A stretch of 52,298 nucleotides of DNA, from assembly GCA_964622375.1 (NCBI GenBank), contig CAZUQA010000007.1:1-52298 (forward strand), in the 5' to 3' direction. The translations under genes were made by a program, and so were the position numbers. Shown here one piece after another: positions 39,776 to 48,484 of this stretch. The notes under the pieces were generated by a model, which was not told where the DNA came from, did no database searches, and saw only the letters and a program-made list of their open reading frames with translations. Within the stretch, counting starts at the first letter, position 1; every line of letters begins with the position of its first letter. This stretch comes from CAZUQA01 sp964622375. Its GTDB lineage: Bacteria; Bacillota_I; Bacilli_A; Erysipelotrichales; Erysipelotrichaceae.

Positions 39776-41218
39776 ATGATTAAAAAAGACAATAATTGGA
39801 AATTACCTTCGCTACAAGCTGCCAGAAAACCCATTCTGCCGGTGGTTTATCGTGACTACCACTTAGCGGCGGAGTATCGCAATTTGGGGGAAAACAGGAA
39901 ATACTATATCCGGACTTACGGTTGTCAGGCAAATGAAAGAGATAGCGAACAAATAGCCGGTATTTTGTCGCAACTGGGTTTTAGCTTGGCTACGGCAATA
40001 GAAACAGCGGATTTAATAGTACTCAACAGTTGTGCAGTACGAAAAAGTGCAGAAGATAAGATAGTTGGGGAAATCGGAGCATTAAAGAAATTAAAGCGCG
40101 AGAAACCGGAGTTGGTAATTGCCTTAGCCGGCTGTATGGCCCAGGAAGAAGCGATGGTGGATTTAGTATTAACGAAACATCCCCAAGTTGATATTATCTT
40201 TGGTACGGGAAATATCGATAGTCTACCCAAACTAATAGCGGATTGTTACCAAAACAAAAAGCGCGTGGTTGAGGTTTACTCTGATGTAGCGGAAGTAGTT
40301 GAGGGATTACCGATGAAACGAGCAAGCAGTCATAAAGCTTGGATTAACATCACCTATGGTTGTGATAAATTCTGTACCTATTGCATCGTACCCTATACCC
40401 GAGGCTCCCAAAGATCGCGCCAAGCAAATGAAATACTAAAAGAGATTCATGACTGTTTGGCTAACGATTATCAGGAGATTACTTTATTGGGGCAGAATGT
40501 CAATGCCTACGGCAAAGATATTAACTATGCCGGGGGTTTTGCGCATCTCTTAGCTGAGGTAGCCAAAAGCGGTATCCGCAGAGTCCGCTTTGTGACTTCA
40601 CATCCCTGGGATTTTAATGATGATATGCTACAAACGATGGTTAAGTATGAAAACATCATGCCGTATCTTCATTTACCACTACAGTCTGGAGACAATGAGA
40701 TTTTACGTAAGATGGCCAGAAGATACACTATTGAAAGCTACTTAGCTTTATATGATCGATTAAAAGTGGCTTTACCGCATTTAGCTTGCAGCACTGACAT
40801 CATTGTCGGGTTTCCCGGGGAGAACGAAACCCAGTTTCTTAACACCATCAAAGCCGTGGAATACTGTAAGTTTGATAACATCTATTCTTTTATCTATTCA
40901 CCACGGGAGAACACTCCAGCTAGTCTAATGGTTGATGATGTAGAACTGGCGGTCAAGAAAGAGCGATTAAAACGCTTGAATAATACTTTTAAGCCTTTAG
41001 CTTTAGAGAAGGCCAAAGCTTATATCAACCAAAAAGTGGAAGTTTTAGTCGACGGTTTTTCGAAAAGAAACAATACCGTCTACTCCGGCTATACACCAAC
41101 TAATAAATTAGTGAATTTTACTGCTGCCACCGATTTGAAGGGTGGACAGTTGGTGTCAGTGTTAATTGACAAAGCCAAAACCTTTACTTTAGAAGGTCAG
41201 CAGTGCTCAGAGAAATGA
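39776..41218 (+). CDS. miaB: tRNA-2-methylthio-N6-dimethylallyladenosine synthase
   Basis: 480 residues. Methylthiolates i6A37 of tRNAs reading UNN codons. N-terminal cluster ligands in YGCQANERDSE, NSCAVR and AGCMAQ; radical SAM motif CDKFCTYC; C-terminal TRAM domain with QKVEVLVDG. YGCQAN rather than LGCSKN separates it from RimO. The first about 40 residues are an extension like that in Bacillus MiaB. ATG 39776 has no Shine-Dalgarno and lies 7 nt after a terminator; no other start fits. Confidence 0.95.
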   Translation: MIKKDNNWKLPSLQAARKPILPVVYRDYHLAAEYRNLGENRKYYIRTYGCQANERDSEQIAGILSQLGFSLATAIETADLIVLNSCAVRKSAEDKIVGEIGALKKLKREKPELVIALAGCMAQEEAMVDLVLTKHPQVDIIFGTGNIDSLPKLIADCYQNKKRVVEVYSDVAEVVEGLPMKRASSHKAWINITYGCDKFCTYCIVPYTRGSQRSRQANEILKEIHDCLANDYQEITLLGQNVNAYGKDINYAGGFAHLLAEVAKSGIRRVRFVTSHPWDFNDDMLQTMVKYENIMPYLHLPLQSGDNEILRKMARRYTIESYLALYDRLKVALPHLACSTDIIVGFPGENETQFLNTIKAVEYCKFDNIYSFIYSPRENTPASLMVDDVELAVKKERLKRLNNTFKPLALEKAKAYINQKVEVLVDGFSKRNNTVYSGYTPTNKLVNFTAATDLKGGQLVSVLIDKAKTFTLEGQQCSEK

Positions 41219-41301
41219 TGCAAGTTTTTTCTTATTTTGTGCGATATATAGTATAATAATATAGCTAAACACGAAAGCAGTAAAAGAGAGGTTATAGAGT
41301 A

Positions 41302-42960
41302 ATGGAACAAGTACGTATTTGTGCTTTAGGCGGTCTTGACGAGAACGGCAAGAACTGTTATGTGATAGAAATAGATGAGGCAATGTTTATTATTGAAGCC
41401 GGTTTTAAGTATCCGGAAATCGATCAGTTAGGTATCGAATCAATAATTCCGGATTTTGAATACATCTATGAAAATCGCGACCGGGTCAAAGGAGTATTTA
41501 TTACCCATGGTCATGATGATGTTTTAGGAGCTCTACCTTACCTTTTGAAAGATCTCGATGTTCCGGTCTTCACTACACCGATGACCGGGAAAATTATCCA
41601 AGAGTACATCAGTAAGGTCATCAAGAAAAGAATACAGATTAAGCTGGTGAAACGTAATGGAGATTTTCAACTGGGCGGTATTAATTTCAAGACTTTTAGT
41701 TTAAATCATTCAATTCCTGATGCTTTTGGTTTAGCTTTTGAGACTAAGCATGGATATATCGTGTATGCCGGTGAATATGTTGTGGATTTTGATGTTAAGT
41801 TAGAAGCTTTCAGCAGCGACATCACATCCTTTGCCCAAATGGGAAAAAAGGGTGTCCTGTGTCTGATGAGCGAGTCAAGCTATGCTGATCGTCCGGGCTA
41901 TACCGCACCCAATCATCGCATCAGCGAGAAGGTCGAGCCTTACTTTCAAGATGCTAAAGGTCGAATTATTGTCACACTCTATGAGCAAAACATGTTCCGC
42001 TTAATTGAAATTTTGGATTTAGCACAGAAATTTAATCGTCAGGTGGTTTTCATGAACGATGAGATGCATAAAATGGTGAAACTGATGGGCGCTCTTGGCT
42101 ATTACACCATTCCCTTAAATTTGGAATCATCTAAAGAAACATTCAATAACGAAAAAGAGGATGTGGTCATCATCGTTAGTGGTAGTGGACCGGAGGTCTT
42201 CTTCCAAATGAACAAGATCGCTATCAACGAAGACAGTTTGGTAGAACTGAAGGAAACCGACACCGTTATTATCGCTTCGCCAATAGTACCGGGAACAGAT
42301 ATTGAAGCCGCAAAAATGGAGAATGAACTCTATAAAGCCGGTGTTATTGTTAGAACGCTTAACCGTAAAGAAGTTGTTTCCATGCATCCTTCAATTGAAG
42401 ACCTTAAAATGTTTAATTACTTGTTTAAACCGAAGTATTATATGCCGATAATCGGCGAATACAGCAAGTTGGTACAAAATGCCAATATTGCTTTATCCAT
42501 GGGCTTTCGTGCTGATCATATTCTGGTTTTGGATAACGGTCAAGTTGCGACCTTTGTCAATGGGCAATTAAAAGATATGGCAACTTGGGTCAAAGCGGAG
42601 GAAGTCATGGTCGATGGTATCGATAATTTTGATTCCTCAGGCATGGTGTTAAAGGATCGTGAGATTATCGCTAAAGATGGGGTAATAATTATTGGGGTAG
42701 CTGTTGACTACAACACTAAAAAAATTATTGCCGGCCCTGACATTCAAATTCGCGGCTTAATCTACCTGAAGGATTCTGATTACATGATCAAAGAGATAGT
42801 GGAAATAGTCAACGAGACAATTGCCGCTAAAGTGGCGGAAGACAACTACAACAATGCCGCTTGTCGCTTGGAACTAAAAGAGAAAATCGGTAAGTATGTA
42901 ACCCGAGAAACCGGGAAAAGACCAATGTTGTTGCCGACAATAATTGAAATAAGGAATTGA
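41302..42960 (+). CDS. rnjB: Degenerate RNase J (RNase J2-like)
   Basis: 552 residues over the whole RNase J length: metallo-beta-lactamase, beta-CASP and C-terminal domains. Most catalytic metal ligands are changed: HGHEDH is HGHDDV (69-74), TGDFKFD is AGEYVVD (near 157), the SGH box is VSMHPS, and MPIHGEY is MPIIGEY (near 381). NHSIPDA keeps its His. The frame is intact and the ends are conserved (RPMLLPTIIEI), so it is kept for a purpose, perhaps structural in an RNase J complex. Bacillus RNase J2 also has altered motifs and lies near spoIIIE, as here. GAGAGGT precedes the ATG. Confidence 0.85.
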   Translation: MEQVRICALGGLDENGKNCYVIEIDEAMFIIEAGFKYPEIDQLGIESIIPDFEYIYENRDRVKGVFITHGHDDVLGALPYLLKDLDVPVFTTPMTGKIIQEYISKVIKKRIQIKLVKRNGDFQLGGINFKTFSLNHSIPDAFGLAFETKHGYIVYAGEYVVDFDVKLEAFSSDITSFAQMGKKGVLCLMSESSYADRPGYTAPNHRISEKVEPYFQDAKGRIIVTLYEQNMFRLIEILDLAQKFNRQVVFMNDEMHKMVKLMGALGYYTIPLNLESSKETFNNEKEDVVIIVSGSGPEVFFQMNKIAINEDSLVELKETDTVIIASPIVPGTDIEAAKMENELYKAGVIVRTLNRKEVVSMHPSIEDLKMFNYLFKPKYYMPIIGEYSKLVQNANIALSMGFRADHILVLDNGQVATFVNGQLKDMATWVKAEEVMVDGIDNFDSSGMVLKDREIIAKDGVIIIGVAVDYNTKKIIAGPDIQIRGLIYLKDSDYMIKEIVEIVNETIAAKVAEDNYNNAACRLELKEKIGKYVTRETGKRPMLLPTIIEIRN

Positions 42961-45188
42961 TGGCAAAAAGAAAAAAAGGTAGTAAAACTCGACCCAATCA
43001 ATTGTTTATCAGTGTTATGGCTTTGATTAGCCTGTTACTGTTATTTTTAGCATATAGCCAACAAGGTATGATTGGAAAATATCTAAGTATTTTGCTTTAT
43101 TATCTTCTAGGGGAAAAAGCGGAGGTTTTTATCGTTTTTCTTATGATAGTCAGTGGCTTTTATGCCTTGAGTTTGCAGCGACTAACGGCACCAAAACGCA
43201 CCGTACTGGCAATCATCCTGTTTTTTACTGCTCTGCAGTTGTACTTCGCGATCAGTCTCAACGCCGGTTTTGAAACAAAGCTATTGTTGGAAGATTTTAT
43301 CATGAATACGCCAAAAATGTTGGCAGAAAATCAGGGTTATCGTTCTGGTTTATTAGGTACCACGCTTTTCGTCTTGTCTTCCTTATTATTCGATGTTTTA
43401 GGAACCTATCTGATAGCCGGTATTATGACTTTGTTGGCTCTGCTTCTGCTTGTCAAAAATCAAGGTTACAGTCGTTTCTTTGCCTGGTTTAAAGGTTTGT
43501 TCACGGCTAGTGAAGAAGAAGAGAGTGCCTATCAAAGACCGGTTAAAGTGAAAACGGAAAAACCTAAAAAAGAAAAACGGCGAAGAAATGATGAAACGGA
43601 AAGAGAACCGGTTTTCTACAACGAAGACATGATATACAGCGCAAAGCCAAAAACGAAAAAACGACCTACTAACTTTATCGATATTACCGGCGTTGATGAA
43701 ACCCCGGAAACAATTGAAGATGCCAGAGAAAATCGCAAGCAAAGAAACACCAGGATAGCTAATTATAAATTACCTTCCATTGATTTATTGGATCGTCCAA
43801 AAATTGACAGAAGTAATGAAAACTTAATAGTAGCTCAGAAGAAAGGCCAAATTCTTCTAGCTACTTTAAAACAATTCGATGTGGCAGCGACTTTGGCCGC
43901 TACCCATATCGGACCCAGTGTGACCAAATTTGAAATAGTACCGGAAGTCGGGATTAAGGTCAATCGCATATCCTCTTTAGCCGATGATTTGAAAATGGCC
44001 TTAGCTGCCCATTTTATCCGGATTGAAGCACCGATTCCCGGGCATAATACTATCGGTATCGAAATTCCAAACGAAAAAATGACCAATGTTTCTTTTAGGG
44101 AAATTTATGAACAATTACCAAATCAGGCAACCGAGTTGACTTTGGTTTTAGGCAAAGACCTGCAAGGTCAGGCTGTGTTCTTAGATTTAGATAAAATGCC
44201 GCATTTATTGGTGGCTGGTGCTACCGGTAGCGGCAAGAGCGTTTGTATCAACAGTTTTATTGTTTCTTTATTGATGCGGGCAAAACCGGATGAAGTTCGT
44301 TTGATTCTTATCGACCCCAAACGGGTGGAATTTATGAATTATCAAAAATTACCCCACTTGCAGACGGAGATAATTACCGATCTTAAAAAGGCAGCCGGAG
44401 CGCTAAAAGTAGTTGTTGAGGAGATGGAAAAACGCTATGCGATTTTCAGTGAAAGCCGAGTGCGCAATATCACCGGTTATCATGAAATGTACAATAACAG
44501 TAGCGATAGGAATGCTTTGGAGAATTTACCTTTTTGGATTGTCATTATTGATGAACTAGCTGATTTGATGATGATTGCCGGCAAAGAAGTTGAGGTACTT
44601 ATTCAACGACTGACGCAAAAAGCGCGGGCTGCCGGTATCTACTTGATAATTGCCACCCAGCGACCGAGTACCGATGTCATCACCGGTATCATTAAAGCTA
44701 ATATTCCCTCGCGCATTGCCTTTGCGGTCAGCTCCGGCATTGATTCTCGCACTATTCTGGATACCGTGGGGGCAGAAAGGCTATTAGGTCGGGGGGATAT
44801 GCTGTATTACCCCAGCGGTCAAAGTGGTCCCAAACGTCTACAGGGCAGTTACTTGAGCGATGATGAAATCAACCGCGTTTGTGAGTTCTGGCGAGATAAC
44901 TACAGTGACCACCACGATGTTGATGAGCGTTTTAATGAACTGGGTAGTGGGGAAGAAAAAAGTAATGGTGGCTTGTCTGCTGAGCGCGATCCGCTTTATG
45001 GTGAAGTAAAGAGTTATATCCTTTCAACCGGTCGTGCCAGTGTTTCGGCAATTCAACGCCGATTTGGGCTAGGCTACAATCGCGCAGCCCGGATCATGGA
45101 TATGTTGGAGGAAAACGGGATAGTTATGCCCCAACAAGGCTCTAAACCGCGAGAAATCAATTGGCAGAGTGAAGAAGATGATGACTAA
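42960..45188 (+). CDS. ftsK: DNA translocase FtsK/SpoIIIE
   Basis: 742 residues from ATG 42960, overlapping the preceding TGA by one nt. About four N-terminal membrane segments (17-175), a charged linker (175-290), and an alpha-beta motor with Walker A GATGSGKS (about 420-427), VIIDELADL Walker B and ATQRPSTDVITG. A C-terminal winged-helix gamma domain (YGEVKSYILSTGRASVSAIQ and following) reads polar repeats. Pumps chromosomal DNA at the septum. Spo genes are absent here, so FtsK is the safer name. Confidence 0.95.
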   Translation: MAKRKKGSKTRPNQLFISVMALISLLLLFLAYSQQGMIGKYLSILLYYLLGEKAEVFIVFLMIVSGFYALSLQRLTAPKRTVLAIILFFTALQLYFAISLNAGFETKLLLEDFIMNTPKMLAENQGYRSGLLGTTLFVLSSLLFDVLGTYLIAGIMTLLALLLLVKNQGYSRFFAWFKGLFTASEEEESAYQRPVKVKTEKPKKEKRRRNDETEREPVFYNEDMIYSAKPKTKKRPTNFIDITGVDETPETIEDARENRKQRNTRIANYKLPSIDLLDRPKIDRSNENLIVAQKKGQILLATLKQFDVAATLAATHIGPSVTKFEIVPEVGIKVNRISSLADDLKMALAAHFIRIEAPIPGHNTIGIEIPNEKMTNVSFREIYEQLPNQATELTLVLGKDLQGQAVFLDLDKMPHLLVAGATGSGKSVCINSFIVSLLMRAKPDEVRLILIDPKRVEFMNYQKLPHLQTEIITDLKKAAGALKVVVEEMEKRYAIFSESRVRNITGYHEMYNNSSDRNALENLPFWIVIIDELADLMMIAGKEVEVLIQRLTQKARAAGIYLIIATQRPSTDVITGIIKANIPSRIAFAVSSGIDSRTILDTVGAERLLGRGDMLYYPSGQSGPKRLQGSYLSDDEINRVCEFWRDNYSDHHDVDERFNELGSGEEKSNGGLSAERDPLYGEVKSYILSTGRASVSAIQRRFGLGYNRAARIMDMLEENGIVMPQQGSKPREINWQSEEDDD

Positions 45189-46218
45189 AAGAATCAGCAA
45201 ACTGTTACTAGCGCTAATGTTGTTTAGCACAACTTTGGCTTGTCGCAAAGGCGAAGTAGTAAATAACTTGAAAGCTTGTCCCATCAAAATTACGATGCTG
45301 ATTGACGAACAAGGCTTTGATGATAATTTTCCGGCAACCGCTACCTGGCAAGCTATCGCCAAATATCTGATAGATCATGGAATGAACCTTGATTGCGCAA
45401 AATATGTCCAGGTAAGTGAAACTAAACAGTATGATACTGTCATTTCGGCGGTGATATATGATGGCAGTGATTTATTGGTTTTTTCCAGTGAAAGTTTTCG
45501 TGACAGTATTGTAAAAGCGGCTAAAAAAAATACCAGTCAAAAATTTATGACGATCGGTTTTTTAGTTGATGCCCCTAATATTGCCAGTGTAGAGTTTTCG
45601 AAAAAGGAAGGGTCGTATCTTTTAGGTCTAGCCAGTGGTCTAAAAGCCCAAGAGTCCGGCAAGTCAACTATCGCAATCGTCAATTTAGCCGGTTCCGACA
45701 AGTATTCTGACTACATAAAGGGTTTTACTTCCGGAGTTAAGGAGATCATGCCCACCGCCAATATTGTCACAGTTGAGCTGAAAAGCTTGCAGAAAGATAA
45801 AGTGGCGACTGTTTTCACTGAGGAATTGTTCGGCTATGAACCTTTGGTTATCTTTAATCCGATTGTAGAAACCAACGATTTGCTGTATGACTTGGCTTTA
45901 AAACGTTATGAAGCCGGACACAAACACTACTTGCTTGGTCTAAATCCAAGTTATTACAGCAAAGGCCTGATTGATGAAACCCAATCTTTAGTGTTGACTT
46001 CTTATGCTGGGGACTATGATGTTGCCGTTAGTACGGTATTTAATACGCTATTAGATGCGACTTTCCATGGGGGAGCCAAAAATGCCATTAAATTCACTAT
46101 ACTGAATAATGGTGTTAGTGTCATTTTAATACCAGATCGCAATCTCAGCGAGCAACAAATTAACACGATAAAAGAGTATATCAACAGAATTAAAACCGGC
46201 GAATTGAGTATTGATTAG
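45178..46218 (+). CDS. BMP-family substrate-binding lipoprotein
   Basis: 346 residues from ATG 45178 (or 45181); the start overlaps the ftsK end by 11 nt. Signal peptide with lipobox TLAC. The mature part follows the BMP/PnrA/Med pattern: KITMLIDEQGFDDNFPATATW, ASVEFSKKEGSYLLGLASGL, SDKYSDYIKGFTSGVK. PnrA proteins bind nucleosides for an ABC transporter, but no ABC genes are nearby, so ligand and partner are unknown. Confidence 0.82.
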   Translation: MMTKRISKLLLALMLFSTTLACRKGEVVNNLKACPIKITMLIDEQGFDDNFPATATWQAIAKYLIDHGMNLDCAKYVQVSETKQYDTVISAVIYDGSDLLVFSSESFRDSIVKAAKKNTSQKFMTIGFLVDAPNIASVEFSKKEGSYLLGLASGLKAQESGKSTIAIVNLAGSDKYSDYIKGFTSGVKEIMPTANIVTVELKSLQKDKVATVFTEELFGYEPLVIFNPIVETNDLLYDLALKRYEAGHKHYLLGLNPSYYSKGLIDETQSLVLTSYAGDYDVAVSTVFNTLLDATFHGGAKNAIKFTILNNGVSVILIPDRNLSEQQINTIKEYINRIKTGELSID

Positions 46219-46230
46219 TCGGTTTTTTTA
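46192..46230 (+). terminator. Terminator after the BMP lipoprotein gene
   Basis: AAAACCG (46192-46198) pairs with CGGTTTT (46220-46226) around a partly structured loop, followed by T. It overlaps the end of the gene. Confidence 0.6.
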
Positions 46231-46240
46231 TCATGATTAA

Positions 46241-46249
46241 TGCTAGAAT
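46241..46249 (+). promoter_or_regulatory. Extended -10 of nfnAB, leaderless type
   Basis: TGCTAGAAT with TAGAAT at 46244-46249, then GAAAAT, then ATG 46256. No clear -35. Confidence 0.55.
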
Positions 46250-46255
46250 GAAAAT

Positions 46256-47086
46256 ATGGCAATAATAATAGCGAAAGCTCAATTAAATGATGACACCATA
46301 GCTTTGGATATCCATAGCCCTTTAATTGCCGCTAAAGCGCAAGCCGGACAGTTTATTATTTTACGAATTACGGAGTTTGGCGAACGTATACCTTTGACGA
46401 TAAATGACTGTGTTGGGGAGAATATCCGGATCATTTTCCAAACAATTGGAAAGACAACCAAGCAACTTTCATTACTAAAGCCGCAAGATGAGATTTTAGA
46501 TGTGCTTGGCCCTTTAGGGCGCCCCAGTGACCTAAAGGCAGATAAGCTAGCTATTGTCGTTGGGGGCTTGGGTTGTGCAATCGGTTATTACAGCGCCAAA
46601 CAAGCTTATTCACAGGGATCAAAAGTTGATATAATAGCCGGCTTTCGCGATAAAACAGCGATAATACTGAAGCAGGAAATGGCGGAAGTCTGTGATCAAC
46701 TTTATCTCTGTACTGATGATGGTAGTTATGGGTACCACGGTTTTGTCAGTAGTCAACTGGGCGCTTTGTTGGAAGAAAAAAACTATGACCTGGTTGTTAC
46801 TATTGGGCCCTTAGTGATGATGAAAGCCGTCAGTGAAATAACTAAATTGAAAAAAATAAGAACTCTGGCTTCACTAAATCCCTTGATGATGGATGGTACG
46901 GGGATGTGTGGTTGTTGTCGGGTAAATATTGCCGGTGCGATGAAGTTCGCTTGTGTCGATGGTCCGGATTTTGAAGCCGATCAAGTCGATTTTACCGAGT
47001 TGATTATTCGTAATAATTTCTATCGAAAACAAGAAAGAGCAGCTTTGGAGCATTACTGCAACTTGTTGAATAAGGAGCCCTTGTAA
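46256..47086 (+). CDS. nfnA: NADH-dependent ferredoxin:NADP+ oxidoreductase, small subunit
   Basis: 276 residues. An FAD-binding ferredoxin-reductase fold: GQFIILRI then ERIPLTIN, followed by an NAD-binding half (AIVVGGLGCAIGYYSAK). The C-terminal [2Fe-2S] site is DGTGMCGCCRV...FACVDGPDF, the Asp/Cys pattern of NfnA/SudB. With NfnB it forms the electron-bifurcating enzyme linking NADH, NADPH and ferredoxin. No Shine-Dalgarno; the -10 is 6 nt from ATG, so the mRNA is probably leaderless. A stand-alone PyrK-type subunit is excluded by the downstream NfnB. Confidence 0.9.
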   Translation: MAIIIAKAQLNDDTIALDIHSPLIAAKAQAGQFIILRITEFGERIPLTINDCVGENIRIIFQTIGKTTKQLSLLKPQDEILDVLGPLGRPSDLKADKLAIVVGGLGCAIGYYSAKQAYSQGSKVDIIAGFRDKTAIILKQEMAEVCDQLYLCTDDGSYGYHGFVSSQLGALLEEKNYDLVVTIGPLVMMKAVSEITKLKKIRTLASLNPLMMDGTGMCGCCRVNIAGAMKFACVDGPDFEADQVDFTELIIRNNFYRKQERAALEHYCNLLNKEPL

Positions 47087-47087
47087 G

Positions 47088-48440
47088 ATGAGAACGGTAA
47101 TGCCGACACAAGATCCCAAACTCCGTCTAGCTAACTTTAGTGAGGTTGCTTTAGGTTACAGTCAAGAGGAAGCCATCAGGGAAGCGCAACGCTGTTTGCA
47201 GTGTAAAAAACCTTTCTGCAAAGCCGGTTGTCCGGTGGATGTCGCCATTCCGGAGTTTATTCAAGCAATAAAAAACCGGGATTTTCTGGCAGCGGAAGCG
47301 CTGATAAAAACAACTAATGCTTTTCCTCGCGTTTGTGGCCGGGTTTGCCCCCAAGAAAGCCAATGTGAAGAAAAATGTGTATTAGCTCTTAAAGGGGAAA
47401 GTGTGGCAATCGGCCGTTTAGAGCGTTTTGTCGGTGATTGTGTAGCCCAAAAGAGAAAAGCCAAAGCGCCATTTGCCTTAAGCAAGACTGCGGTGGCGGT
47501 AGTCGGTAGCGGACCAGCCGGCTTAAGTTGTGCCTATGACTTAGCTTTAGCCGGTCATCAAGTAACCGTTTTTGAAGCATTACACCAAGCAGGGGGTGTC
47601 TTAAGTTACGGTATACCGGAATTTCGCCTACCTCAGAGTATTGTCGATGAAGAAATAGCTTATCTTAAAGATCGCGGTGTTAAGTTTTGTCTTAACAGTT
47701 TAATTGGTAATACTTTAAGTCTGAAGGAACTGCTGGATCAGGGTTACGGTGCCGTTTTTTTGGGTAGCGGAGCTGGCTTGCCAAATTTCTTAAATATTCC
47801 CGGTGAAAACCTAACCGGCATCTATAGCGCCAATGAGTTTTTAACCAGAGTAAATCTTTTACAAGCCGGTAGCGAAGAATTTGATACTCCGATTTATCGC
47901 CCGCGAAAAACCGTTGTAGTCGGCGGCGGGAATGTCGCCATGGATGCTGCTCGGGTAGCTAAGCGTTTAGGTAGTGAAGTTACGGTGGTCTATCGACGTA
48001 CGATGGCTGAACTACCGGCGCGTCAAGAAGAAGTTGAACATGCGCTGGAGGAAGAAATAGTCTTTGCCTTATTACAGAATCCGAAAGAAATATTAGCCGA
48101 TGAAAACTACCAAATCCGGGGTTTGATAGTTGAAATTATGGAGTTAGGCGCAGCGGATGAAAGTGGTAGAAGACGGCCTTTGCCGACGGGGAAAACCACG
48201 GAAATAAGTTGCGATTGTTTGATTGTGGCTGTCGGTACTACACCCAACCCTTTATTGAAAAAGACTAATGAAAAACTCGAGGTTAACAAATGGGGGGCTT
48301 TTGTGGTTGATGAAAATATGCAAACCTCGCTACCACGAGTTTATGCCGGTGGTGATGCTGTCAGTGGAGCAGCGACAGTAATATCGGCAATGGGTGCCGG
48401 GAAGAAGGCTGCTGCTGCCATAATTGCATTGTTAAAGTAG
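47088..48440 (+). CDS. nfnB: NADH-dependent ferredoxin:NADP+ oxidoreductase, large subunit
   Basis: 450 residues, homologous to the small subunit of glutamate synthase (GltD). N-terminal cysteines CLQCKKPFCKAGCP, then CGRVCPQESQCEEKC, bind two [4Fe-4S] clusters. FAD site VVGSGPAGLSCAYDLALAG (about 137-155) and NADPH site VVGGGNVAMDAARVAKRLG (about 280-298). In Nfn this subunit holds the bifurcating FAD and the NADPH site. It starts one nt after nfnA. No large GltB-type subunit is present, so glutamate synthase is unlikely. Confidence 0.92.
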   Translation: MRTVMPTQDPKLRLANFSEVALGYSQEEAIREAQRCLQCKKPFCKAGCPVDVAIPEFIQAIKNRDFLAAEALIKTTNAFPRVCGRVCPQESQCEEKCVLALKGESVAIGRLERFVGDCVAQKRKAKAPFALSKTAVAVVGSGPAGLSCAYDLALAGHQVTVFEALHQAGGVLSYGIPEFRLPQSIVDEEIAYLKDRGVKFCLNSLIGNTLSLKELLDQGYGAVFLGSGAGLPNFLNIPGENLTGIYSANEFLTRVNLLQAGSEEFDTPIYRPRKTVVVGGGNVAMDAARVAKRLGSEVTVVYRRTMAELPARQEEVEHALEEEIVFALLQNPKEILADENYQIRGLIVEIMELGAADESGRRRPLPTGKTTEISCDCLIVAVGTTPNPLLKKTNEKLEVNKWGAFVVDENMQTSLPRVYAGGDAVSGAATVISAMGAGKKAAAAIIALLK

Positions 48441-48484
48441 TAATATTGCTCTTACCTAGCTTTGACACTTAAAGAAGGATGATT

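Noticed and set aside
41302..42960. Treating the RNase J-like gene as a pseudogene
   Set aside because: The frame is uninterrupted, has a good ribosome site, and keeps conserved terminal motifs and gene order.
47088..48440. Glutamate synthase small subunit (gltD)
   Set aside because: No large subunit is nearby and the partner upstream is an NfnA-type protein, so NfnB fits better.
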